A DNA stretch of 8,008 nucleotides from an uncultured bacterium (GCA_937967775.1 CALCJH010000010.1:1-8008), one strand, 5' to 3'; shown: positions 1 through 7,332, numbered from the stretch's first letter. Made by a program: numbers and translations. Notes: generated from the letters alone by a model not told the origin.

Positions 1-564
1 GGGCTGGAAGGACGGATGGATGACCGGGTGCGGACCTTCTCCCACGGCATGAAGCAGAGGCTGGGGCTGGCATGCGCCCTGGTCGCGGACCCGGAACTGG
101 TCATTCTGGACGAGCCGACCAACGGACTGGACCCCGAAGGGGTGAAGGAGGTGCGCGATCTCATCCGCTCGCTGGCGGAGAGTCGGGGGATGACCGTATT
201 CCTGTCCAGTCACCTGCTGCACGAGGTGGAACAGGTTTGCACACACGTGGCGGTCATTTCACGGGGCAGGCTTCAGGCGGCCGGACCGGTGAGCGAACTG
301 GTGCGTTCCCGGCGGCCGGGTGTCGAATTCGAGGTGGATCGCCCGGATGCCGCGCTGGAGGTGTTCCGCAGCCTGCTACGGTCGGATTCGCTCAGTGTGG
401 AGGGACGCCGTGTACGGGTTTTGGTGGATGAGTCCGCAATCCCGGGATTGAACCGGGCGCTGGTGAACAGCGGGATCAATGTGAGCGCCATTGAGCGCAG
501 TCGCCAGACATTGGAGGATTTCTACCTGGACGTGATGCACCGGGAGGAGGGAGCCGTTCATTGA
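1..564 (+). CDS. ABC exporter ATP-binding protein (3' part, cut by window edge)
   Basis: This is the C-terminal 187 residues of a cytoplasmic ATPase that powers an ABC-2 type exporter. The frame is open back to base 1, so the ATG at 16 is not the real start; Walker A and the Q-loop must lie upstream of the window. Numbering visible residues from base 1, a signature motif of the SHGMKQR type (a variant of LSGGQ) sits at 14-20, Walker B LVILDEP at 33-39, the D-loop NGLDP at 41-45, and the switch histidine at 71 in SSHLLHEVEQ. About 90 residues after the core form the small accessory domain common in this subfamily, ending in the typical 'LEDFYLDVM' segment. The stop overlaps the start of the permease gene by 4 bases (TTGA), so the two products are almost certainly partners. 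The substrate cannot be read from the sequence. The family call is very secure. Confidence 0.95.
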   Translation, partial: GLEGRMDDRVRTFSHGMKQRLGLACALVADPELVILDEPTNGLDPEGVKEVRDLIRSLAESRGMTVFLSSHLLHEVEQVCTHVAVISRGRLQAAGPVSELVRSRRPGVEFEVDRPDAALEVFRSLLRSDSLSVEGRRVRVLVDESAIPGLNRALVNSGINVSAIERSRQTLEDFYLDVMHREEGAVH

Positions 565-1394
565 GCTTCGCCGGGCTGGTGAGGATGGAAGCCTGGAAGT
601 TGATGCGCCGGGGCCGCAGCTACATCGGCCCGGCGGGTCTGCTGGCCATCGTCTTTCCGACAGTCATCGGGCTGGGCTACGGACCGATGGGCTCAGAGGT
701 GGAGCGCTACGTTGAATCCAGCGTCACGATGATCGGGTCTCCCCTGAACGCGCTCTTCATCGCGCGAGTGGTCCTGCCTCCCACGGTTTTCCTGTTCCTG
801 CCGCTGTTCGTCAGCATTGTGGCCGGAGATCAGATTTCGGGGGAGGCGGCGGACGGGACGCTGCGCGGCCTGCTGTCGCGGCCGGTGCACCGGCTGAGCC
901 TTCTTGCTGCCAAGTTTGCGGTGTCCCTGATGTATGCGGTCGGGCTGACCGTTTTCCTCGGTATAAGCGCTTTCGCCGTGGGACATGCGTTCTTCGGGAT
1001 CGGCGGGCTGGTCAGCTTTTTCGGCGGAATCGCCTATTTTGGCGTGGTCGAGGGCATGGAGCGTCTGTTGCTGGCTTACGCGCTTGCCGGGGCGTATCAG
1101 ATCTGCGTCTGCAGCGTGGCCTTCCTTCTGTCGGTGTTTATGAACAGCTCGCTCGCCCCGGTGGGAGTCACCTTCGCATTGATGCTGGTTATGGGCGCTG
1201 TCGGCGAGATTCCGTATTTCGAGCGCCTTAAGCCCTTCTTTTTCACGTCGTACGGAGATCTCTTTCTGCACGCGTTCCGGGTGCCACTGGAGCCGGAGCG
1301 TCTGCTGCGCGGCGTCGGGGCCCTTGGTGTTTGGTCGGGGGCGGCGTTCGGAGTTGCCGCGCTTGCGTTTTCTCGAAAGGACATCCTGAGTTGA
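561..1394 (+). CDS. ABC-2 type transporter permease
   Basis: This 277-residue integral membrane protein is the membrane partner of the ATPase encoded just upstream. About six hydrophobic segments can be seen, roughly at residues 20-40, 70-95, 112-137, 140-160, 172-192 and 195-215, with a further one near 250-270. After the second segment comes the motif GDQISGEAADGTLRGLLSRP, the cytoplasmic coupling stretch found in NatB- and NosY-like ABC-2 permeases. The start chosen is TTG at 561: a strong GGAGGAGG lies at 543-550, about ten bases ahead, and the TTGA overlap with the ATPase stop suggests coupled translation. GTG at 579 and ATG at 585 are in-frame alternatives with poorer context. The substrate is unknown; members of this family export drugs, lipids, peptides or ions. 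Confidence 0.9.
   Translation: MSFAGLVRMEAWKLMRRGRSYIGPAGLLAIVFPTVIGLGYGPMGSEVERYVESSVTMIGSPLNALFIARVVLPPTVFLFLPLFVSIVAGDQISGEAADGTLRGLLSRPVHRLSLLAAKFAVSLMYAVGLTVFLGISAFAVGHAFFGIGGLVSFFGGIAYFGVVEGMERLLLAYALAGAYQICVCSVAFLLSVFMNSSLAPVGVTFALMLVMGAVGEIPYFERLKPFFFTSYGDLFLHAFRVPLEPERLLRGVGALGVWSGAAFGVAALAFSRKDILS
1376..1381 (+). promoter_or_regulatory. Ribosome binding site fixing the TTG start at 1391
   Basis: AAAGGA ends nine bases before the TTG at 1391. It supports translation from that TTG rather than from an in-frame start 60 bases further up, inside the permease gene. The site itself lies within the permease's last codons. Confidence 0.6.
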
Positions 1395-2080
1395 AAAGAC
1401 TGGCCGCGCTTATGGCTTTGTCGTTTGCCCTGGGCGTGGCGGGCGCGGCGGAGGCCCGGCTGGATCCGCTCATCCAGAGGATGCGCTCGCAGCTCTCGAC
1501 GGTCCGCGACTACCGGTGCGACCTCCGGCTGGACGCATCGCTGCCGGGGTTTTCTGTCACGAATATGCGGATGACCCTGTACTACAAGCGGCCCGGCAAG
1601 ATCCATATCGCGGCGAAAGAGGGTTTCGCGCTGTTGCCGAAGGAGGGACTGTTCCTCGGGGATCCTGTGGACGAAGTGCTGCAGCGCTTCGAGTTGACCC
1701 CGCTGGGCGACGCGCGCTGGGACGGCGTTCTCTGCGTCAAATATGCCCTGCGGCCGCGCCAGGACTTTGGAGCGCCTATGGGTTCGCTGCGTCTATATGT
1801 GGATCGCGACAGAGCCCTGCCTGTTGCCATCACCGGGAAGGGGCTGGAGGGAAGCGAGTTCCAGACGATCTTCGAGTATCGCAGATTTCCGGGCGGGCAC
1901 TGGTTGCCCGCGAAGACCACCATGCGGGTGAGAGGACTGCCCGCGCCCGGGAATCGTCCCGGGGAGAAGAGCAACGCGGACGGCTCCGCCACCCTGACAT
2001 TCAGTAATCACGCCGTCAATACGGGCCTGCCGGATTCCGTCTTTCAGCGTCCGGCCGCGCCCGGGGGCGGAAAACGATGA
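1391..2080 (+). CDS. Secreted LolA-like protein (outer-membrane lipoprotein-sorting family)
   Basis: From TTG 1391 the product is 229 residues and opens with a clear Sec signal peptide: MKR, a hydrophobic core, then AGAAEA around residues 16-21, a plausible signal peptidase I site. The frame is open back to 1331, but that longer start would put about 20 unrelated residues before the signal peptide and overlap the permease by 64 bases. The mature part resembles the LolA/LolB-like fold (COG2834 type): an N-terminal helix (LIQRMRSQLSTVRDY), strands such as MTLYYKRPGKIHI, a central 'SLRLYVDRDRALPVAI' strand pair, and a C-terminal 'LTFSNHAVNTGLPDSVF' segment typical of the family. Such proteins bind acyl chains of lipoproteins or lipids in the periplasm. 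The TTGA and ATGA overlaps on its two sides place it inside the exporter operon. It may carry substrate between the ABC and RND parts, but this is inference. It is not the housekeeping LolA by any specific mark I can see. Confidence 0.7.
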   Translation: MKRLAALMALSFALGVAGAAEARLDPLIQRMRSQLSTVRDYRCDLRLDASLPGFSVTNMRMTLYYKRPGKIHIAAKEGFALLPKEGLFLGDPVDEVLQRFELTPLGDARWDGVLCVKYALRPRQDFGAPMGSLRLYVDRDRALPVAITGKGLEGSEFQTIFEYRRFPGGHWLPAKTTMRVRGLPAPGNRPGEKSNADGSATLTFSNHAVNTGLPDSVFQRPAAPGGGKR

Positions 2081-3627
2081 GGATTCCCAGCATGAGTCGA
2101 TTCCGATGTGTGAAGGTGCTGTTGGCAGGTTTCACCGTTGCAGCGCTCCTGGTTGCTGGATGCGGCCGAAGGCCGGCGGCGCCTCCTGCGGCAGGCGGCG
2201 CGGCGGTGGAGGTTACGCGCGTGACGCGGGGCGACCTTGAGGCGGTCGTCAACGTCACGGGCACCATCCGCGCGCTTCAGGATGTGTCGCTCACCGTCAA
2301 GATGCCAGGCCGCGTGGAGCGGGTGCCCTACAGAGAGGGTGACCGTGTGGCGAAGGGCGCCGTGGTCATCCAGCAGGAGCAGGCCGACCTCCGGAATCAG
2401 GTGAAAAGCGCCGAGGCGGCCCTGGCGGCTGCGCGGGTCAGGCTGTCTCAGGCGCAGACTCAGCTCCGGGTGCAGGATGTCTCCAGCGATGCCGGAGTGC
2501 GTCAGGCGGAGCAGGCCGTGGCCATCGCGCGCGAGCAGCTCGCCATCGTCCGGACGGGCGCGCGGCCGCAGGAGCGCAGGCAAGCGGAGGCTGCGGTAGA
2601 GTCTGCGAAGGCGTCCTTCGAGAATGCCCGCCGCAATCTGGACCGCTCGAAGATGCTGTTCGAGCAGGGCGTCATTCCCCGCGCCCAGCTGGATGCCGAC
2701 GAGCGGATGTTCGAGGTGGCGCGGGCCTCCCTTCAGTCCGCGGAGCAGGCCCTGTCGCTGGTGCGCGAGGGAGCCCGGCGGGAGGAGATCCGCGTCGCCG
2801 AAAACAGCCTGAAGGAGGCCGAGCAGCGACTCCGTCAGGCGCGCTCCAACGCGGAGCTGACCGCCGTCCGCAAAGAGGATGTGCGGGCCGCCCAGGCGGG
2901 GGTCCGGCAGGCTGAAGCGGCGCTCGCAATGGCCCGTCAGGCGCTTGCGGACAGCTCTGTCCGGTCGCCCATCGCCGGACTGGTGGCCGAGCGACACGTC
3001 GAGCCGGGCCAGATGGTCGCTCCGTCGCCCGGTGTGGCGCTTATCCGCGTATATGATCCGGCCACCGTCTACTGCGAGGCCATCATCTCGGAGACGGTTG
3101 TCGACAGGGTGGCGGTCGGGCAGGAGGCTCTCGTCCGCAGCGACGCCCTGCCCGGACGACAGTTCCGTGGAAGGGTTCAGGGGGTCTACCCTGCCGCTGA
3201 CACCAACAACCGCTCCTTCCGCGCCCGCATCTCCGTGGAGTTGCCCGGCACGGAACTGAAGCCCGGGATGTTCGCCAAGGTGCAGATCGTTACGGAGCGC
3301 CGCCTGAATCAGACGCTCATCCCGGCAGATTGTGTGCTGAAGGAGCCGGGCGGGGAGTATGTTTTCGTCGTGGAGAAGGGCAAGGTGCGCAGACCTGCGC
3401 CGGAAGCACAGGGAGCCAGGCCCTCCCGTAACGGCGAACCCGCGATGATTGAAGTGGTGGCCGACATTGCCAGGAAAAAGCGGATTCGGACCGGCCTGCA
3501 GGGGGATTCCATGGTGGCGGTGATGAACGGACTGCGCGAAGGGATGCGCGTGGTGAGCTCGGGTCAGAGCTACCTTGCGGACGGGCAGGAGATCCGTGTT
3601 GTGGACGAGAGGGCGGAGGCTCAGTAA
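2077..3627 (+). CDS. RND efflux membrane-fusion (adaptor) lipoprotein
   Basis: This 516-residue periplasmic adaptor of the HlyD/AcrA family joins an inner-membrane pump to an outer-membrane channel. A lipoprotein signal ends in a lipobox (VAGC, Cys29) with Gly at +2. The first half of the lipoyl domain lies at about 53-105 (MPGRVERVPYREGDRV), an unusually long coiled-coil hairpin at about 108-290, and the second lipoyl half at 295-315 (SVRSPIAG). Beta-barrel and membrane-proximal domains follow. The hairpin tip keeps two of the three RLS channel-contact positions (Arg190, Leu194) but has Pro201 in place of Ser. A near-repeat of period 71 residues lengthens the hairpin (154-185 and 225-256). 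Residues about 439-464 look like an insertion in the membrane-proximal domain. Length is well above the usual 370-420. The start is ATG 2077 (ATGA overlap) or ATG 2092. The RND gene follows with no spacer. Confidence 0.92.
   Translation: MRIPSMSRFRCVKVLLAGFTVAALLVAGCGRRPAAPPAAGGAAVEVTRVTRGDLEAVVNVTGTIRALQDVSLTVKMPGRVERVPYREGDRVAKGAVVIQQEQADLRNQVKSAEAALAAARVRLSQAQTQLRVQDVSSDAGVRQAEQAVAIAREQLAIVRTGARPQERRQAEAAVESAKASFENARRNLDRSKMLFEQGVIPRAQLDADERMFEVARASLQSAEQALSLVREGARREEIRVAENSLKEAEQRLRQARSNAELTAVRKEDVRAAQAGVRQAEAALAMARQALADSSVRSPIAGLVAERHVEPGQMVAPSPGVALIRVYDPATVYCEAIISETVVDRVAVGQEALVRSDALPGRQFRGRVQGVYPAADTNNRSFRARISVELPGTELKPGMFAKVQIVTERRLNQTLIPADCVLKEPGGEYVFVVEKGKVRRPAPEAQGARPSRNGEPAMIEVVADIARKKRIRTGLQGDSMVAVMNGLREGMRVVSSGQSYLADGQEIRVVDERAEAQ
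2079..2083 (+). promoter_or_regulatory. Shine-Dalgarno favouring an alternative adaptor start at 2092
   Basis: GAGGA sits eight bases before the in-frame ATG at 2092, a better fit than the weak GGCGGAAAA ahead of the ATG at 2077. Starting at 2092 would shorten the adaptor by five residues and leave its lipoprotein signal intact. The ATGA overlap speaks for 2077, so both starts may be used. Confidence 0.45.
2536..2844 (+). repeat. Internal protein-level repeat in the adaptor coiled coil
   Basis: Residues 154-185 and 225-256 align without gaps at an offset of 71. Both carry VR.GARxxE followed by a heptad-rich Ala/Glu/Arg helix. A third, degenerate copy lies near 261-287. The similarity is at protein level and the DNA copies have diverged. 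Similar GAR-x-EE repeats are common in long YbhG/HlyD-type hairpins, so this probably reflects an old extension of the hairpin. Confidence 0.6.
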
Positions 3628-6600
3628 ATGTGGCTTACCCGTGCCGCCATCGATCGTCCCACCCTGATCAGCATGGTGTTCGCCGCGCTGATTGTCGTGG
3701 GGCTGGTGTTCATGATGCGGATGCCCGTGGAGCAGCGCCCGAAGGTGGACTTTCCGTTCGTCACCGTCGTGACTGTTTATCAGGGAGCGGGACCGCAGGA
3801 GATTGAAACCCTCATCACCAAACCCATCGAAGACGCCGTCAGCTCCATCGCCAACCTCAAGACGGTTCAGTCCAGCTCTCAGGACGGAATATCCGTCGTT
3901 TCGCTGGAGTTTGAACTGGGCACCGACCTTCCGACGGCGGCTGCGGACGTGCGGGAGAAGGTGGACGCCATCCGCAACTCCCTTCCTTCGGACGCGGACG
4001 TCCCCACCATCACCAAGGCGGACATCTCGGCCATCCCGGTTATGACCATCGGGATGAAGGGGCCGCTGCCCGCCCGCGAGCTCCGGCGGCTGGCCGACGA
4101 CGTGGTCAAGGATCGCCTGGCGCGCGTGAAAGGGACCGCCTCCGTGGCCGTGAGCGGCGGCGACCTGCGCGAAATCCAGGTGCTGGTGGATAAGAACCGT
4201 CTTGCCGCCTACAACCTCACCATCGCCGAGGTGGCGGCCGCCATCCGCAGCGAGAACCTGAACGTCCCGGGTGGAAGCATCAAGCAGGGCCGCCGCGATT
4301 TCAGCGTGCGCGTCATCGGCGAGTTCCAGACGGCCGAAGAGATTGCCCGTATGCGCCTGCACATACCGGACCGACAGACGGGCGGGCCGGGATGGAATAT
4401 CCCGCTGTCGGATCTGGCACGGGTGGTGGACACCAGCGAGGATCCGGACGTGATCTCTCGCCTGAATGGCGAGCCCACTGTCGTCATGTCGGTTCAGAAG
4501 CAGACTGACGCCAACACGGTAGACGTGGCGAGCGGGGCCCGCAGGGAGCTGGAGAATCTTAAGAGCATTCTGCCGCCCGGAGTCGAGTTCGTCATCGCGA
4601 CGGACGAAAGCAAGTTCGTCCTGGAGCAGCAGCACGATACCTATAAGGAGCTGATCCTTGCCATCGTGCTGGTCATCATTGTGATCTTCCTTTTCCTGCA
4701 CAGTGCGCGGGCTACGTTCATCGTCTCCGTCGCCATTCCGACATCGCTGATCTCCACGTTCATCCCGATGTCCATCTTCGGATTCAGCCTGAACTTTATG
4801 ACCATGCTGGCCCTGTCGCTGGCGGTGGGCATTCTGGTGGACGACTCCATTGTCGTTCTGGAGAACATAGACCGCCACCTGAAGGAAGGCGAGCCTCCGC
4901 GGGAGGCGGCTCTGAACGGTCGGGCGGAGATTGGCCTGGCGGCGGTCACCATCACGCTGGTGGACGTGGTGGTTTTCATCCCCATCGCCTTTATGGGCGG
5001 CATCGTAGGGCAGTTCTTCAAGTCTTTCGGAATCACCGTGGCGTCGGCCACGCTGTTTTCGCTGTTCGTGGGATTTGCCCTGACGCCCATGATGGCGTCC
5101 CGCTTCTACAAGCGCGAGACCAGAAGGCATCGCGGTCAGCACGAGGATACTCCCTGGAACCGGTTCTGGGACGCGCGGTTTGCCAGGATCGATAAGGGCC
5201 TGGACTGGCTGGACTCCCGCTACCGCAATGTTCTGGCCTGGTCGCTGGACAACCGGTTCCTGACCTGGGTCATCGGCACGGTCACGCTCACGACCATCCT
5301 GATTCTTTTCGCGCCGCCTGTGGTTGCGCGGGCGGGTCTGGTGGCGCGTCTGTTCAACCTGATTGTCTTCGTCGGCGTTCTGGGCGGGCTCGGCATCGTC
5401 TTTTCCCGCGACCGGAAAGTGGCTGTCGGATTCGTGGCGGCGGCTGCCGCATGCACACTGCTGGTGCGCCTTCCGTTGAAGGGGGAGTTCATTCCGGAGC
5501 TGGACCGCGGCCGAATCGGCATTACGGTTGAAACGCCTGCCGGCAGCAGTCTGGCCTACACGCTTGGCGTCGTCAAGCGCATCGAGCGCATCCTGAAGGA
5601 CTTCCCCGAGGTGGAATACGAGCTCTCCACGGTCGGGTCCGGGAGCGCAGGACTCTTTGCCGGCGGCGACACCGGACCCCAGTATGCGCGCGTCTCGGTG
5701 CAGCTCGTGGATCGGGGCCGCCGCGACCGGTATGCGATGGTGGAGGAAAACGGCCGGAAGGTCCGCCGGATGGTGGAGCGCAAACGCGGCATCGAGGAGA
5801 TCATCAGCGCGCTTCGCACTCGGGTGGACCGCGAAGTTCCCGGCGCGGACATCAAGATTTTCAACGCCGAGAGCCAGCAGGTTGGCACCGCCCCCATCGA
5901 GATGGAGATCACGGGGACCGACCTGACCGAGATGAACACCGTGGCCGAGCGGGTCGCAGCCGCGATGAGGAAGGTCCCGGGCACCCGCGACATCTCCATC
6001 AGCTCGAAGGTGGGACGTCCGGAGCTGCAGGTGGTGGTGGACCGCGATCGCGCGATGGACGCGGGCATCTCCACGGCTCAGGTGGCGCAGGCCCTGCGCG
6101 CGTCCATCGAAGGCGACACCTCCAGCAAGTTCCGCGTGGAGGGGACCGAATACAACATCCGCGTGCAGCTCGCAGAGTCCGACCGCGCCACGGCGGATTC
6201 CGTGCGCCGTCTGGTTGTGGGTCAGCGATCGGGCGCTCCGGTCTTTCTGGAGGATGTTGCCAGTGTTCGGCTTGCCGCTGCGCCGACGAAGATTGATCGG
6301 CGCAACAAGCAGCGGCTGGTGAAGGTCAGCTGCTATCTGGAGCCCGGCTACGACCTTAGCGCGGTCCAGTTCGCGGTGAACCGGGCCGTTGCAGAGGTTG
6401 ATACCGGCACTACCTCGCTGGAAATCGGAGGGACGTCGCGGGTCCAGGGAGAGAGCTTCGGCTTCATCTTTCAGGCGCTGCTTCTGGCCATCATTCTGGT
6501 CTATATGCTGATGGCCGGCCTGTTCGAGTCGCTGTTCAACCCTCTGGTCATCATGCTCAGCCTGCCGCAGGCGATGGTGGGCGCGCTTCTTCTGCTGGTT

Positions 6601-6999
6601 GCGCGGGGGCAGTCCATCTCCATCATCTCACTGATCGGCGTCATCATGCTGATGGGGATTGTGACCAAGAACGCCATCCTGCTGATTGACTATACCAACA
6701 CGCTCCGGAAGCGCGGCCTGTCCCGCAGAGAGGCCATACTGCAGGCCGGTCCCACCCGGCTGCGGCCCATCCTGATGACCACGGTCTCATTGCTGGCCGC
6801 GTTGATGCCCACCATGTTTGCCCTGTCGAAGGGCTCGGAGCAGCGCTCGCCGCTGGCCACGGCGGTGATCGGTGGGCTGCTGGTGTCCACGCTTCTGACT
6901 TTGCTGGTCATCCCGGCCACATACACTCTGATGGAGGATCTGCGGAACAGCCTGGCCCGGGGTCTGAAGCGCATCCTGCGGATCCAGGAGGGGGCATAG
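3628..6999 (+). CDS. RND efflux transporter permease, HAE1 type, with extra TM segment(s)
   Basis: This is the inner-membrane proton-driven pump of a tripartite efflux system, expected to act as a trimer. At 1,123 residues it is longer than the usual 1,020-1,060. TM1 is at about 12-32, TM2-TM6 at about 341-490 and TM8-TM12 at about 947-1097; two large periplasmic porter regions lie at about 40-335 and 620-940. Proton-relay residues of the drug-pump (HAE1) class are present: Asp405-Asp406 in TM4 (VDDSIVVLEN), Lys1014 in TM10 (TKNAILLIDY) and Arg1044 at TM11 (TRLRPILMT). Metal pumps of the CusA class lack this set. Between Arg543 and Glu620, where the family has one helix, there are three hydrophobic stretches (about 546-566, 572-592 and 598-617). 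A smaller basic insertion lies near 698-720. The ATG directly follows the adaptor stop, with GGAGG at 3615-3619 eight bases ahead. Substrate is not determinable. Confidence 0.95.
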   Translation: MWLTRAAIDRPTLISMVFAALIVVGLVFMMRMPVEQRPKVDFPFVTVVTVYQGAGPQEIETLITKPIEDAVSSIANLKTVQSSSQDGISVVSLEFELGTDLPTAAADVREKVDAIRNSLPSDADVPTITKADISAIPVMTIGMKGPLPARELRRLADDVVKDRLARVKGTASVAVSGGDLREIQVLVDKNRLAAYNLTIAEVAAAIRSENLNVPGGSIKQGRRDFSVRVIGEFQTAEEIARMRLHIPDRQTGGPGWNIPLSDLARVVDTSEDPDVISRLNGEPTVVMSVQKQTDANTVDVASGARRELENLKSILPPGVEFVIATDESKFVLEQQHDTYKELILAIVLVIIVIFLFLHSARATFIVSVAIPTSLISTFIPMSIFGFSLNFMTMLALSLAVGILVDDSIVVLENIDRHLKEGEPPREAALNGRAEIGLAAVTITLVDVVVFIPIAFMGGIVGQFFKSFGITVASATLFSLFVGFALTPMMASRFYKRETRRHRGQHEDTPWNRFWDARFARIDKGLDWLDSRYRNVLAWSLDNRFLTWVIGTVTLTTILILFAPPVVARAGLVARLFNLIVFVGVLGGLGIVFSRDRKVAVGFVAAAAACTLLVRLPLKGEFIPELDRGRIGITVETPAGSSLAYTLGVVKRIERILKDFPEVEYELSTVGSGSAGLFAGGDTGPQYARVSVQLVDRGRRDRYAMVEENGRKVRRMVERKRGIEEIISALRTRVDREVPGADIKIFNAESQQVGTAPIEMEITGTDLTEMNTVAERVAAAMRKVPGTRDISISSKVGRPELQVVVDRDRAMDAGISTAQVAQALRASIEGDTSSKFRVEGTEYNIRVQLAESDRATADSVRRLVVGQRSGAPVFLEDVASVRLAAAPTKIDRRNKQRLVKVSCYLEPGYDLSAVQFAVNRAVAEVDTGTTSLEIGGTSRVQGESFGFIFQALLLAIILVYMLMAGLFESLFNPLVIMLSLPQAMVGALLLLVARGQSISIISLIGVIMLMGIVTKNAILLIDYTNTLRKRGLSRREAILQAGPTRLRPILMTTVSLLAALMPTMFALSKGSEQRSPLATAVIGGLLVSTLLTLLVIPATYTLMEDLRNSLARGLKRILRIQEGA

Positions 7000-7002
7000 G
7001 CA

Positions 7003-7293
7003 GTGAAACTCGCGATCATCATCTACGATACCGGGGCCGAGCCGATGGTGGAGGCAGGTCTTGAGAAGATCGGGGCCACAGGCTGGACCCGGATCACCGA
7101 TGTGGTGGGAAAGGGCCGTGCCGGGCTGCGGATGGGCGATCCGATCTTCCCCGGGAACAACAATGTCATGCTGTGCGTCATCGAGGACCATCAGGTGGAG
7201 CCGCTCCGCCAGGTGATGTCCATCATCCCTGATGAGTTCATCAAGCAGCTGGCGTTCCGGGTTTTCATCACCGACGTGGAGATCCTCGTTTGA
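7003..7293 (+). CDS. PII-like small protein linked to RND pump
   Basis: This 96-residue soluble protein looks like a member of the PII/CutA-like ferredoxin-fold group often found beside RND pumps (the DUF3240-like and 'P-II family' annotations). Visible marks are the N-terminal strand KLAIIIY (2-8), a helix to about 24, the segment TGWTRITDVVGKGRAG (26-41) leading into a T-loop-like stretch RMGDPIFPGNNN (43-54), the strand VMLCVI (55-60), helix 2, and the closing strand RVFITDVEIL (86-95), which recalls the C-terminal strand of PII. It starts at GTG 7003 with AGGAGGGG at 6986-6993, three bases after the RND stop, so it is the last gene of the run. By analogy with GlnK it may sense a nucleotide or metal and bind the pump; neither is shown here. 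The fold call is fairly good, the function open. Confidence 0.7.
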   Translation: MKLAIIIYDTGAEPMVEAGLEKIGATGWTRITDVVGKGRAGLRMGDPIFPGNNNVMLCVIEDHQVEPLRQVMSIIPDEFIKQLAFRVFITDVEILV

Positions 7294-7317
7294 TGGGCGG
7301 CCAGTGATGCTTGGCGG

Positions 7318-7332
7318 CCGGTGTTGAACCGG
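7318..7332 (+). repeat. Short inverted repeat over the -35 element
   Basis: CCGGT (7318-7322) and ACCGG (7328-7332) form a five-base-pair inverted repeat around a five-base centre and bracket the TTGAAC -35 hexamer. It could be a weak operator or chance. There is no T-run after it, so it is not a convincing terminator for the upstream operon. Confidence 0.3.

Noticed and set aside
16..564. ATG at 16 as a complete small ATPase gene
   Set aside because: The frame is open to base 1 with in-family residues, and a start here would lack Walker A and the Q-loop. The gene is simply cut by the window edge.
2044..5142. A 1,032-codon open frame on the minus strand, opposite the adaptor and RND genes
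   Set aside because: Its translation is rich in His, Arg, Leu, Asp and Gly with no domain or membrane pattern, the typical look of the antisense of GC-rich genes with strong third-position bias. The + strand genes beneath it have unmistakable family motifs throughout.
3628..6999. RND protein as a heavy-metal (CusA/CzcA) pump
   Set aside because: It has the Asp-Asp pair in TM4 and Lys in TM10 of HAE1 pumps, not the metal-pump pattern, although the PII-like neighbour might have suggested metals.
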